Shown here one piece after another: positions 50,276-57,453 of a stretch of DNA of 64,000 bases (positions are counted from its first letter, which is position 1; every line of letters starts with the position of its first letter). Position numbers and translations under genes: made by a program. Location of the stretch: assembly GCF_001375595.1 (NCBI RefSeq), contig NZ_CVJQ01000001.1, positions 682,001-746,000 on the forward strand, given 5' to 3'. The notes beneath the pieces are model-generated. The model was not told the origin of the DNA. It saw only the letters and a list, made by a program, of their open reading frames with translations, and ran no database searches. Origin of the DNA: Phenylobacterium immobile (ATCC 35973) (GTDB lineage: Bacteria > Pseudomonadota > Alphaproteobacteria > Caulobacterales > Caulobacteraceae).

Positions 50276-50288
50276 CGCCGGCAGCGTT
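50264..50288 (+). promoter_or_regulatory. EcfG promoter for phyR
   Basis: Plus-strand GGAAC (50264-50268), 16-base spacer, CGTT (50285-50288), about 110 bases upstream of the phyR start. Overlaps the distal nepR promoter. Confidence 0.8.
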
Positions 50289-50396
50289 CTTAGACCATCA
50301 TGGGGCTTGGTCGAGGTTCGCCTCCGCCTTCGCTCGCGTGAGCCCGGACCGCTTCCGGGGCAGCTGAATTCACGTCCTTCTGGGAGGGGTAATCCT

Positions 50397-51194
50397 TTGA
50401 GTCTTCTAGCCCGATTGGCCCCGCACCTTCCCTACGTGCGACGCTACGCCCGTGCGCTCACCGGCGATCAGACCACCGGGGATCATTATGTGCGTGTGGC
50501 GCTCGAGGCGCTGGCCGCCGGCGAACGTACGCTCGAGCCCGACCTGACGCCCCGCGTCGCCCTCTATCAGGTCTTCCACGCCATCTGGTGCAGCTCCGGC
50601 GCCCAGCTTGAGGCCGTGCAGGACGACGACATGGCCGACGACACTTCGCGCCGGCTGATGCGTATCGCCCCGCGTTCCCGTCAGGCCTTCCTGCTCACCG
50701 CGCTGGAGGGCTTCACGCCTTCCGAAGCCGCGCAGATCCTGACCACCGACTTCTCCGAGGTCGAGCAGCTGATCGGTGAGGCGCAGAGCGAGATCGACGC
50801 CGAACTGGCCACCGAGGTCCTGATCATCGAGGACGAGCCGGTGATCGCCGCAGACATCGAGGCGCTGGTCAAGGAACTGGGTCACGAGGTTCTCGACATC
50901 GCCGCCACCCGCAGCGAAGCAGCCGACGCCGTCGCGCGCCACACGCCGGGTCTGGTTCTCGCAGACATCCAACTCGCTGACGGATCGTCGGGCATCGACG
51001 CGGTGAAAGACATCCTGGCGCGATACGACGTGCCGGTGATCTTCATCACCGCCTTCCCAGAGCGGCTGCTGACGGGTGAGCGTCCCGAGCCGACTTTCCT
51101 GATCACCAAGCCTTTCCAGCCGGAAACCGTGAAGGCGGCGATCGGTCAGGCGCTGTTCTTCCACCCGCGCAAGACGAGCCGCCAAGCCGCCTAA
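50397..51194 (+). CDS. phyR: Response regulator PhyR with sigma-like domain
   Basis: A 265-residue partner-switch protein. Residues 1-125 are the EcfG-like output domain (SLLARLAPHLPYVRRYARALTGDQ; APRSRQAFLLTALEGFTPSEAAQILTT); residues 139-258 are a receiver with Asp190 (LVLADIQLADGSSGID) and Lys in LITKPF. Phosphorylated PhyR sequesters NepR. The start is TTG at 50397 with GGGAGGGG upstream, giving the same first residues as Caulobacter PhyR. Confidence 0.96.
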   Translation: MSLLARLAPHLPYVRRYARALTGDQTTGDHYVRVALEALAAGERTLEPDLTPRVALYQVFHAIWCSSGAQLEAVQDDDMADDTSRRLMRIAPRSRQAFLLTALEGFTPSEAAQILTTDFSEVEQLIGEAQSEIDAELATEVLIIEDEPVIAADIEALVKELGHEVLDIAATRSEAADAVARHTPGLVLADIQLADGSSGIDAVKDILARYDVPVIFITAFPERLLTGERPEPTFLITKPFQPETVKAAIGQALFFHPRKTSRQAA

Positions 51195-51201
51195 AACCGC
51201 C

Positions 51202-51225
51202 GGAACGCCGGCGAGGCCCGACGTT
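51202..51225 (+). promoter_or_regulatory. Weak EcfG-like promoter after phyR
   Basis: GGAAC (51202-51206) and CGTT (51222-51225) with a 15-base spacer, one short of the usual 16-17. It precedes the DUF1328 remnant. Confidence 0.35.
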
Positions 51226-51232
51226 TGCATTT

Positions 51233-51266
51233 GGAAAGGCGCCGCAGGACCCTGCGGCGCCTTTTC
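51233..51266 (+). terminator. Terminator downstream of phyR
   Basis: AAAGGCGCCGCAG and CTGCGGCGCCTTTT form a 12-base stem (loop GACC) followed by T residues, about 40 bases past the phyR stop. Confidence 0.88.
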
Positions 51267-51288
51267 CATTTCATCGCAGGAGGTTCGA

Positions 51289-51383
51289 ATGCTCGGTAGG
51301 CCATCGTCTTCGCGGTCGTCGCGCTTCTCGCCGGCGTTCTGGGGTTCTTCTCCCTAGCCGGCCCGGCCGCGACGATCCCATAG
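51289..51383 (+). pseudogene. Frameshifted, truncated DUF1328 membrane protein
   Basis: AGGAGG precedes an ATG at 51289 that reads only 22 codons. In another frame from 51300 the sequence encodes AIVFAVVALLAGVLGFFSLAGPAATIP then TAG, clearly like DUF1328 proteins (compare [33 protein letters not shown] at 55600). One base is missing between the ATG and codon 4, and the Trp codon reads TAG. The C-terminal half of the family is also absent. A degraded gene unless there is a sequence error. Confidence 0.65.
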
Positions 51384-51391
51384 TCCAAAGC

Positions 51392-51423
51392 AAAACGGCC
51401 GCCCCGAGGGGCGGCCGTTCTTT
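51392..51423. terminator. Bidirectional terminator
   Basis: AAAACGGCCGCCCC-gag-GGGCGGCCGTTCTTT: strong hairpin between the DUF1328 remnant and the convergent small-protein operon. Confidence 0.88.
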
Positions 51424-51439
51424 CATGATGGCGATGCGT

Positions 51440-51709
51440 CTAGCGTGAGGCGGGTAGTTCGCTCGGCGGATTGGCGATCGGCTGCGGCGTGGGCGCATTG
51501 AACGTCCGGGCCGCCGGTTTCATCCCCCCGTTGTCGGAATTGGATGCGGCGAGGTCGTCGGCGCGCCAGGTCCATGCGGCGAACAGGGCGAGGGCGGCCA
51601 GGGTCGTCGAGACAAGCAAGACCCAAAACATGTGGCGGCCAAAACGCCCCTGGCGCGCTCGGGTGGCGTTAAGGACGGGATGGCCGCTGCTGCGGTCGAG
51701 ATTGGCCAT
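51440..51709 (-). CDS. Small single-pass membrane protein, stress-operon member
   Basis: An 89-residue protein with one membrane helix (about 29-49, WVLLVSTTLAALALFAAWTW). The N-terminus is basic and cytoplasmic; the C-terminus is Pro/Asn/Ser-rich. I do not recognise a family. ATG at 51709 follows AAGGAG, 10 bases after the preceding gene's stop, so the two form an operon under an EcfG promoter. Confidence 0.7.
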   Translation of the reverse strand: MANLDRSSGHPVLNATRARQGRFGRHMFWVLLVSTTLAALALFAAWTWRADDLAASNSDNGGMKPAARTFNAPTPQPIANPPSELPASR

Positions 51710-51719
51710 GGTTGGCTCC

Positions 51720-51914
51720 TTAAAGGGCGGCGACGTAGGTGATCGACCCAAACGGGTCGTCGCCGGTCGCCTCAAGGTGGGACAGGTAACCCAGCAGGCC
51801 GCCGCCGATCGCGAGGGCGAGCATAGCGGCCAGCGCCCCTCGCCGACGGCGACGTGACGCGTGGCGCGGCAGGGGCGATCTCATCAGGCTGGCGTCAGCG
51901 CTGGTGTAGGACAT
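51720..51914 (-). CDS. Small single-pass membrane protein, stress-operon member
   Basis: A 64-residue protein: a short Ser/Arg-rich N-terminus (PRHASRRRRRG), one membrane helix (about 28-45, ALAAMLALAIGGGLLGYL) and a short tail. Unrecognised. ATG at 51914 is about 30 bases downstream of the start expected from the EcfG promoter at 51952-51976. First gene of a two-gene operon. Confidence 0.7.
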   Translation of the reverse strand: MSYTSADASLMRSPLPRHASRRRRRGALAAMLALAIGGGLLGYLSHLEATGDDPFGSITYVAAL

Positions 51915-51951
51915 GGATTGTTCCTGGAAGAGGTGTCGGCTTCGCAGGAGA

Positions 51952-51976
51952 AACGTCGTGGCGCCTCTGCCGTTCC
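51952..51976 (-). promoter_or_regulatory. EcfG promoter for the two-gene membrane-protein operon
   Basis: Minus-strand GGAAC (51976-51972), 16-base spacer, CGTT (51955-51952): exact consensus, predicted leader about 30 bases. Confidence 0.8.
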
Positions 51977-52039
51977 GCATTGGTCCCCGCGGGCGGTGAA
52001 AAGGCGTCGAGAAAATCGCACAAAAACATCAGGGCGCAG

Positions 52040-52064
52040 GGAACGGGTCGGACGAAGACGAGTT
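52040..52064 (+). promoter_or_regulatory. Near-consensus EcfG promoter for the C-loop small RNA
   Basis: GGAAC (52040-52044), 16-base spacer, AGTT (52061-52064): one mismatch in the -10. It lies just before the structured RNA. Confidence 0.55.
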
Positions 52065-52067
52065 TTC

Positions 52068-52186
52068 CAGTCTGCGGAGACGGCGACGCCCCCCCCCGAC
52101 TTGAGACCGGCGACAGCCGGTTTGCCGTCTCCGCGCCCCTTTTCTCGACGATGCCCCTGCGGGCCCCTTTGGGGCCCGCTTTTTTG
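52068..52186 (+). ncRNA. GsrN-like stress small RNA with exposed C9 loop
   Basis: No ORF is credible here. The plus strand folds well: GCGGAGACGGC (52074-52084) pairs with GCCGTCTCCGC (52124-52134); inside, ACCGGC-gaca-GCCGGT (52106-52121) forms a hairpin, leaving a run of nine C residues (52089-52097) unpaired. A terminator ends the RNA near 52186. Caulobacter GsrN, a SigT-dependent sRNA, has this plan: an exposed C-rich loop and a stabilising terminator. Identity is inferred from structure, promoter and locus, not from alignment. Confidence 0.6.
52159..52186 (+). terminator. Intrinsic terminator of the C-loop small RNA
   Basis: GCGGGCCCC-ttt-GGGGCCCGC followed by TTTTTT. The T tract is on the plus strand only, and no plus-strand coding gene precedes it. 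Confidence 0.92.
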
Positions 52187-52289
52187 CCCGCATCTGGCGC
52201 CTTTGGGGTGCGCCTTCTTGTGCGTGCGGGCCGATTTTCGGCGCAGGTGTCTGTCAGAGCCTTGGATCAAACAGACGCCGCCACAGCCC

Positions 52290-52733
52290 TTAGGACTTGG
52301 GCGAGAGCCGAAGCTGGATGTCGGTGCGGCGGCGCAGGGGGCGCGCCTGGCCCTGGGCGTTAAGGGCGCCGGCGTCACCGGCGGCTCCGACAAAATCAGC
52401 ACGTGGCAGGCCGACTTGCGTCAGGGCGGCGTTGACGGACTGGGCCCGGCGTTCGGAGAGGACCAGGTTCGCAGCAGGCGCGCCGGCCGCGTCGGCCAGG
52501 CCTTCGACCTGGATCTTGTCTATCGTGCAGCCCTTGGTCATGGTCGCCGCCTGGCGCAGAACAGCCATGCCTTCGCTGGTGACGTCCGCGGAGTCTGGCT
52601 CAAAGTAGATCTGCACAGCCTGGTCGCCGCAGGTCGCCGGCGCTTTCACGACGCTGCTGGAGGTGGCGCAGGCGGTCAGCAACAGGCCCCCGCCCATGAC
52701 GCTAAGCGCGCCGATCCAAGTCGAATGGTTCAT
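52290..52733 (-). CDS. OmpA-like domain lipoprotein
   Basis: A 147-residue lipoprotein. Signal with lipobox LLTAC (Cys at about 22). The rest is a single OmpA-C (peptidoglycan-binding) domain: VQIYFEPDSADVTSEGMAVLRQAA, IQVEGLADAAGAPAANLVLSERRAQSVNAAL, and RRRTDIQLRL. The typical peptidoglycan contacts NxxLSxRRA (NLVLSERRAQSV) and a C-terminal RR are retained. Probably ties the outer membrane to the wall. Faces the small RNA terminator. Confidence 0.88.
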   Translation of the reverse strand: MNHSTWIGALSVMGGGLLLTACATSSSVVKAPATCGDQAVQIYFEPDSADVTSEGMAVLRQAATMTKGCTIDKIQVEGLADAAGAPAANLVLSERRAQSVNAALTQVGLPRADFVGAAGDAGALNAQGQARPLRRRTDIQLRLSPKS

Positions 52734-52848
52734 GTCCGCTCCCCTAGCCCAAATCGATTGTTAGGACGCCCCAGCGGATAAGGCGAGGGGCGGCCGGACA
52801 AGCCGACCGCCCCTCAGACACCCATCAGGCGGCGCCGATCATGCAGGA

Positions 52849-53190
52849 TCAGCGCGGCGCGCCGTTCTCCCAATAGTAACGGCCCGAGCCGGAGTCGTAG
52901 TAATAATAGCGGCCAGCCCGTTCGTCGTAATACTGTCGGCGGTTCGGGGCGGAAGCGCCGCACCCGCCGTCTTCACGGCAACCCTTCACGGCGCCGACGC
53001 CGCCGCCAACCACGGCGCCCACCGCGGCGCCGGTTCCCACGCCCACATCGCCGGAAACGGCGCCCAGCGCTGCGCCGGCCAGCGCGCCCAGGGCGGCGCC
53101 GCCCGCGGCGTTACGTTCAGTGTTGCCCGTGGTCGTGCAGGCCGAGGCCAGAAGGGCTGCGCCCAAAAGGCCGATCATTGGCTTCATCAT
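52849..53190 (-). CDS. Glycine-zipper lipoprotein
   Basis: A 113-residue lipoprotein with lipobox LLASAC (Cys at 18). Residues 29-70 are a long glycine zipper (AAGGAALGALAGAALGAVSGD, GTGAAVGAVVGGGVGAVKG); the tail is Tyr-rich with YYDERAGRYYYYDSGSGRYYW. Related in type to the 17-kDa surface antigen/YMGG families. It has an exact EcfG promoter about 70 bases upstream. Confidence 0.85.
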   Translation of the reverse strand: MMKPMIGLLGAALLASACTTTGNTERNAAGGAALGALAGAALGAVSGDVGVGTGAAVGAVVGGGVGAVKGCREDGGCGASAPNRRQYYDERAGRYYYYDSGSGRYYWENGAPR

Positions 53191-53262
53191 CGTTCTCTCC
53201 TTGGGAAGGAAGTCTCGCCTTGAGAAGTGGGTCTGGCGGTCCTGAACGGCCCTTGTTCGGAA

Positions 53263-53287
53263 AACGTCACAGCAGAGCGCCAGTTCC
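53263..53287 (-). promoter_or_regulatory. EcfG promoter for the glycine-zipper lipoprotein
   Basis: Minus-strand GGAAC (53287-53283), 16-base spacer, CGTT (53266-53263): exact consensus. Confidence 0.8.
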
Positions 53288-53308
53288 GTCAGGCTTCACT
53301 GTAGATTC

Positions 53309-53333
53309 GGAACCGTCACCGCAGTGCTTCGTT
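53309..53333 (+). promoter_or_regulatory. EcfG promoter for the 53375 gene
   Basis: Plus-strand GGAAC (53309-53313), 16-base spacer, CGTT (53330-53333): exact consensus, predicted leader about 35 bases. Divergent from the glycine-zipper promoter. Confidence 0.8.
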
Positions 53334-53374
53334 CACTGGTCAACCAACCCCCTTCCAAGCCCTGGAGCTTGACC

Positions 53375-53722
53375 ATGATCGATCGATCTGCAGAGGCCGT
53401 GTCGGCCGAAGCCGTTAGCCTGCACGCGGACATCAAGTCCGACCTGCGTGAGGCGTACGAGCGTGGCCGGCGCGACGAACGCGCCACGCGCAAGCGTCAC
53501 CCGATCGCCATGACGATCACGGTGGTCGCCGCGGCGGTGGGCCTGGTGGTCATGGGCCTGGCGGCCGTCAACGGCTCGTTCTCGCGGGCTGGAGGCGTGG
53601 TCGATCAGAACCTGACCGTCGCCGCGGACCGCGCAGAACCTGTTGTTCGCGACGCCGCCGCCGACGCCGGGCAGTCCTTGCGGAACGCGGGCGACAAGGC
53701 CAAGAGCGACATCGCCCGCTGA
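53375..53722 (+). CDS. Small membrane protein of the stress cluster
   Basis: A 115-residue protein. A charged N-terminal helix (LHADIKSDLREAYERGRRDERATRKRHP) precedes one membrane helix (about 47-66, ITVVAAAVGLVVMGLAAV) and an Ala/Asp-rich amphipathic tail (AEPVVRDAAADAGQSLRNAGDKAKSD). No family recognised; the architecture resembles small envelope stress proteins. ATG at 53375 follows GGAG. Likely heads an operon with the lipid kinase. Confidence 0.72.
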   Translation: MIDRSAEAVSAEAVSLHADIKSDLREAYERGRRDERATRKRHPIAMTITVVAAAVGLVVMGLAAVNGSFSRAGGVVDQNLTVAADRAEPVVRDAAADAGQSLRNAGDKAKSDIAR

Positions 53723-53778
53723 TCGCGGCTTCGGCCAGCCCGGACCGCGGGCCGGGAGACTTTGTTCGGGGGCGAGGC

Positions 53779-54651
53779 GTGACGCGAATTCGACGGATCG
53801 AGGTGGTGGCCAATATCGCCTCCGGCAGCGTTGGGCCGCACGCCCCCGCCGAGGTCGGAAAGATCCTGGCGGATCATGGTTTCGAGGCGCGGATTTGCGC
53901 GCCTGAGCCCTCCGGTCTGATCGATTGCCTGCGCGAAGCCGTTGCATCCGATCCTGATCTGCTCATCGTCCTCGCCGGAGACGGCACGGCGCGCACGGCG
54001 GCGGAGATGTGCGGGCCGGACGGCCCTATGCTCGCGCCCCTGGCCGGTGGGACGATGAACATGCTGCCTCACGCCATCTATGGAGTCCGGCCGTGGCGTG
54101 ACGCCCTGCCCTTGATGCTGCGGTCGGGCGAACCGCAGATGCTCGGCGGCGGCGAGGTCGAGGGCCACAAGTTTCTGGTCGCGGCCATACTTGGTTCGCC
54201 TGCGCTCTGGGCGCCGGCGCGGGAGGCGGCCCGGCATGGGCGGCTGCGCCAAGCGGTGGACCAGGCTCGCAAGGCCTTCGGTCGCGCCTTCTCAGGCCGG
54301 CTGCGCTACGTCACAGCGGACCTTGGCCGCAACAAGGCCGAAGCCTTGACCTTCATGTGCCCGCTGGTGTCGCGCGGCATGGACGCCGACGCCGATCTGC
54401 TGGAGGTCGCAGCGCTCGATCCTTCCGGCGCCGCCGAGGCCTTGCGCCTGGGCCTGCACGCCCTGGTGGGCGACTGGCGCGATGATCCCGCCGTGCATGT
54501 CTCGCACGCGGCGACGACCCGCGTCTGGGCCGCTCGCCGCATTCCAGCCCTGCTCGATGGTGAAAGCGTCACACTCCGGTCGCTGACCGAGGTCCGGTAT
54601 GTGAAAGAGATGGTGCGCGTCTACGGGCTGCCGGAGGCGCTGCGCGCGTGA
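53779..54651 (+). CDS. Diacylglycerol kinase catalytic domain protein
   Basis: A 290-residue lipid-kinase-like protein. VVANIASGSVG is the first nucleotide loop and LIVLAGDGTARTAAE matches the GGDGT motif with Ala for the first Gly. LAPLAGGTMNMLPHAIYG is the second family motif. Possible role in phospholipid or lipid A precursor phosphorylation; substrate unknown. GTG start; its stop overlaps the next gene's GTG (GTGA). Confidence 0.85.
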   Translation: MTRIRRIEVVANIASGSVGPHAPAEVGKILADHGFEARICAPEPSGLIDCLREAVASDPDLLIVLAGDGTARTAAEMCGPDGPMLAPLAGGTMNMLPHAIYGVRPWRDALPLMLRSGEPQMLGGGEVEGHKFLVAAILGSPALWAPAREAARHGRLRQAVDQARKAFGRAFSGRLRYVTADLGRNKAEALTFMCPLVSRGMDADADLLEVAALDPSGAAEALRLGLHALVGDWRDDPAVHVSHAATTRVWAARRIPALLDGESVTLRSLTEVRYVKEMVRVYGLPEALRA

Positions 54652-55433
54652 CCGTGCTGCGGCTGGCTCATCTGTCCGACATCCACTTCGGCGGCGAGAA
54701 CATCGCCGCCACAGCCGCCGCCGTGGAGCATGTCAACAAGGGCGACTTCGACCTCACGATCGTCTCCGGCGATCTCACGCGATATGGTGAGAAGCCCGAA
54801 TTTGAAGCCGCGGCGGCCTGGATCGCCCAGTTCAAGGGACCGACGCTTGTCACGCCTGGCAACCACGACGCCCCTTACTTGGCGTGGGCCGAGCGGATCG
54901 CCGCGCCGTTCCGCCGCTATGAACGCTACATTGGGCCGTCGCGGACCCAGACCTGGGCGGTCGAGGGCCTGTCGGTGCGCGGCGTCAATACAGCCCGCGG
55001 CGCCCAGCCGCGGATCAACTGGTCCAAGGGCCAGATCAGTCGCCGACAGTCCCAGGAATCGGCGGCCTGGTTCAAAGCCCAGCCGCAGGACGCGCTGAAA
55101 ATCCTGGTCTGCCATCATCCCCTGGCCGAAATGATCGGCGGGCCGATGACGGCGCGGGTATGGAACGGCGAGGCGGCCGCCCGAGATCTCGCCGAAGCCG
55201 GTGTGGATCTTGTGCTGTCAGGGCATATCCACGCCCCGTTTGTCTGGCCCTACCCCTTCGCCGACGGCAAGACCCACGCTGTAGGGGCGGGCACCCTGTC
55301 GGTCCGCGAGCGCGGGGTGCCGCCGAGTTTCAATATTCTCGACATAGAAAGAGCGGCGATTCGCATCGCCGCTCTGGCTTGGACGGGCTCGCACTACGAG
55401 CCCTATCGAACCTGGTCGATAGAACGACGCTAG
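54648..55433 (+). CDS. Metallophosphoesterase
   Basis: A 261-residue calcineurin-like phosphoesterase. Metal-binding motifs are all present: [33 protein letters not shown] and LSGHIHAP. Class III cyclic-nucleotide phosphodiesterase-like; substrate unknown. Co-translated with the lipid kinase through a 4-base overlap, and overlaps the convergent DUF1328 gene by 4 bases. Confidence 0.92.
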   Translation: MTVLRLAHLSDIHFGGENIAATAAAVEHVNKGDFDLTIVSGDLTRYGEKPEFEAAAAWIAQFKGPTLVTPGNHDAPYLAWAERIAAPFRRYERYIGPSRTQTWAVEGLSVRGVNTARGAQPRINWSKGQISRRQSQESAAWFKAQPQDALKILVCHHPLAEMIGGPMTARVWNGEAAARDLAEAGVDLVLSGHIHAPFVWPYPFADGKTHAVGAGTLSVRERGVPPSFNILDIERAAIRIAALAWTGSHYEPYRTWSIERR

Positions 55434-55600
55434 ACGCGTCGCCCTCGCACGAGGTGCATGACCAGGGAAACGGCGAACAGAACCAGGAAGACGAAGAACA
55501 TGATCTTCGCGATGCCCATGGCTGCGCCCGCGATCGAAGTGAAACCCAGGACCGCGGCGATCAACGCCACGACCAGGAATGTCAGGGCCCAACCGAGCAT
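55430..55600 (-). CDS. DUF1328 family small membrane protein
   Basis: A 56-residue protein with two membrane helices ([24 protein letters not shown] and [20 protein letters not shown]). DUF1328/YtjA proteins are of unknown function and often in stress regulons. ATG at 55600 follows AGGAGA and lies about 50 bases after the start expected from the EcfG promoter at 55657-55682. Confidence 0.9.
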   Translation of the reverse strand: MLGWALTFLVVALIAAVLGFTSIAGAAMGIAKIMFFVFLVLFAVSLVMHLVRGRRV

Positions 55601-55656
55601 TGACGATCTCCTCGCGAATTGGGCCGACCCGATGTCCGCCCGCTGCTGAAGACTCA

Positions 55657-55682
55657 AACGTCCGCTCAGACGCCTGCGTTCC
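55657..55682 (-). promoter_or_regulatory. EcfG promoter for the DUF1328 gene
   Basis: Minus-strand GGAAC (55682-55678), 17-base spacer, CGTT (55660-55657): consensus, ending right at the stop of the upstream gene. Confidence 0.75.
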
Positions 55683-56063
55683 TTATTTCGGCCTGGGCGG
55701 CTTGCTGGCCATGAGCGTGGTCAGCACCATGGTCAGGATTCGTGGATTGCGGACCGCCAGCACGGAGGCGGCGGCCAGGGCGCCAGTGGCGATGATCGGT
55801 CGTTGCTTGGCGGCCTCGAACAGTCGCTGGACGAGGCTCTGTTCTTCCAGCGGCGGCTTTTCCTTGGCTTTCACCAGAAAGAACAATGCGAGCGCCAGCG
55901 GGACGAGCGCCGCGGCCAGGGCGACGATCGCCGCCGCCCCCGCCGGTCCGAAATTGTCCACCGTCAGCGCATAAAGCGCCATGGCGGCGGCCACGACGGC
56001 CGTGACCGTCGCCGCGAAGATCGCGGCGGCTGCGGCGAGAAGCGTCAGGATTTTTCGGATCAA
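55683..56063 (-). CDS. Small membrane protein (holin-superfamily-like)
   Basis: A 126-residue protein with two long membrane helices (about 5-33 and 42-64) and a cytoplasmic tail ending KPPRPK. The layout resembles the phage-holin/YqjE-type proteins that sit beside DUF883/ElaB genes. Its start overlaps the DUF883-like stop by 4 bases, so both are translated from one mRNA. Confidence 0.78.
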   Translation of the reverse strand: MIRKILTLLAAAAAIFAATVTAVVAAAMALYALTVDNFGPAGAAAIVALAAALVPLALALFFLVKAKEKPPLEEQSLVQRLFEAAKQRPIIATGALAAASVLAVRNPRILTMVLTTLMASKPPRPK

Positions 56064-56368
56064 CGACGGCCGGCCGAGAGCAACAGGCCGATCAGGACGC
56101 CCACTCCGAGCGCCGCGCCCGTGGCCGCCAGCGGCCGCTCCTTGACGCGCTCAGTGACGTAGCGCGAGGCTTCATCGATATGCTGGCCGGCGTTGTCTGT
56201 GTAGGTGCGCGACTGGGCGCGGAACTGTTCGAGACCCTCGGTCACGGCCTGTTCGATCCGCTTGGCGGCTTCGCCGAACATGCGTTGAGCGTCTTCATTG
56301 ACGCGCTTGGCGGTTTCGGCGGCGGCCTTGGCTTCGTTGGCGGCCGCGTCGAGAGCGTTGGAAGGCAT
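56060..56368 (-). CDS. DUF883/ElaB/YqjD-like membrane-anchored protein
   Basis: A 102-residue protein: a long Ala/Glu-rich helix (about 1-70), then VTERVKERPLAATGAALGVGVLIGLLL, the DUF883 C-terminal anchor with its typical RPLAA motif. E. coli YqjD binds ribosomes at the membrane in stationary phase. Under an exact EcfG promoter at 56421-56445. ATG at 56368. Confidence 0.88.
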   Translation of the reverse strand: MPSNALDAAANEAKAAAETAKRVNEDAQRMFGEAAKRIEQAVTEGLEQFRAQSRTYTDNAGQHIDEASRYVTERVKERPLAATGAALGVGVLIGLLLSAGRR

Positions 56369-56420
56369 GGGATTTCTCCGAATGGGGAAGCCCGGCCAAG
56401 CTGTCGGGCGGCGATCGTTC

Positions 56421-56445
56421 AACGCCTTACAGCCTAGCCGGTTCC
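56421..56445 (-). promoter_or_regulatory. EcfG promoter for the DUF883-holin-like operon
   Basis: Minus-strand GGAAC (56445-56441), 16-base spacer, CGTT (56424-56421): exact consensus, leader about 45 bases. Confidence 0.8.
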
Positions 56446-56735
56446 CGCGTTGCGGCAATGGTCAAGCTTGATCGCGGGCGACGTCGCGACGCCGCATGCG
56501 ACAGGCGCGGCAAAACGCCATCTGAGACAAGCGGTCACGTCGTCAACAGCCGCGGTCAGCGGCTATGGCACAGGCTCTGAGGACCCGCGGCTTGATCGCG
56601 GGGGCCGGACCGGCGGCCCAGGGGAATCGCCCGCGTCAAGCGATCCCCTACCTCAGACGCGTAAGACGCATCCCTGGGCCGGGAGGCCAGCGCCGGGCCT
56701 TGCCAATGAGAGGCTCGCCACGATACGGCTGCGGC
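56446..56735. other. Intergenic region before the FAH-family gene
   Basis: About 290 bases beyond the EcfG promoter without a convincing gene. Frames are open in places but the translations are Arg/Gly/Pro-rich and unlike proteins. It should hold the promoter of the FAH-family gene, but I cannot pick one out. Confidence 0.5.
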
Positions 56736-57416
56736 ATGACCGCATACGCCTTTCCCCCCGCCCCGCAGGCTTTCGTCCCCATTGTCGGCCGCGATGAGGT
56801 TTTTCCCGTTCGGCGGATTCTGTGTGTCGGACAGAACTACGCCGCGCACCGGGATGAGATGGGCGGCGACTCGCGCATCCCGCCCTTCTTCTTCTCCAAG
56901 CCGGCCGACGCCCTGGTGATGGCGGGGACCGATCCGGCTTATCCCAGCCACACGACGAACCTGCACTTCGAGATCGAGCTGGTGGTGGCGTTGAAGGCCG
57001 GCGGTTCTGACATCTCCGCGGATAGGGCGCTGGACCTGGTCTTCGGCTACGCGGTCGGCGTCGACCTCACACGGCGCGACCTGCAAAACCTGGCTAAGGA
57101 ACGCAGCCAGCCTTGGGAGTCCTCCAAGGGCTTCGACCAGTCGGCGCCGATCAGCGCCATCCTACCCTGGGACGGTCCCGCGCCGGACGGCCGCATCGCG
57201 CTCAGCGTCAACGGCGAGGTCAAGCAGGACTCCACCGTGGCCCACATGATCTGGTCGGTGCCGGAGATCATCGCCGAGGCCTCCAAGATGTGGCGGCTTG
57301 AGGCGGGCGACCTGATCTTCACCGGCACGCCGGCGGGCGTCGGACCCGTCGTTCGCGGCGATCGTGTCGCCGGCGAGGTCAAGGGCGTCGGCGATATCGG
57401 CTTCACCGTCGTCTGA
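56736..57416 (+). CDS. Fumarylacetoacetate hydrolase family protein
   Basis: A 226-residue enzyme of the FAH superfamily. RILCVGQNYAAHRDEMG, PFFFSKPADALV and LHFEIELVVAL (metal-binding Glu residues), then GYAVGVDLTRRDLQ (metal Asp) and GDLIFTGTPAGVGPV. Closest in size and motifs to fumarylpyruvate or acylpyruvate hydrolases; exact substrate not determined. It precedes the carbonic anhydrase gene by 37 bases and may be co-transcribed. Confidence 0.9.
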   Translation: MTAYAFPPAPQAFVPIVGRDEVFPVRRILCVGQNYAAHRDEMGGDSRIPPFFFSKPADALVMAGTDPAYPSHTTNLHFEIELVVALKAGGSDISADRALDLVFGYAVGVDLTRRDLQNLAKERSQPWESSKGFDQSAPISAILPWDGPAPDGRIALSVNGEVKQDSTVAHMIWSVPEIIAEASKMWRLEAGDLIFTGTPAGVGPVVRGDRVAGEVKGVGDIGFTVV

Positions 57417-57453
57417 CCTTGCGGCCGGCGGCCTGTGGTTCTAAGGAGCCGGC

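Noticed and set aside
56446..56735. Possible tRNA or coding extension of the FAH-family gene
   Set aside because: No cloverleaf with a T-loop motif could be built, and the upstream residues of the frame do not look like protein.
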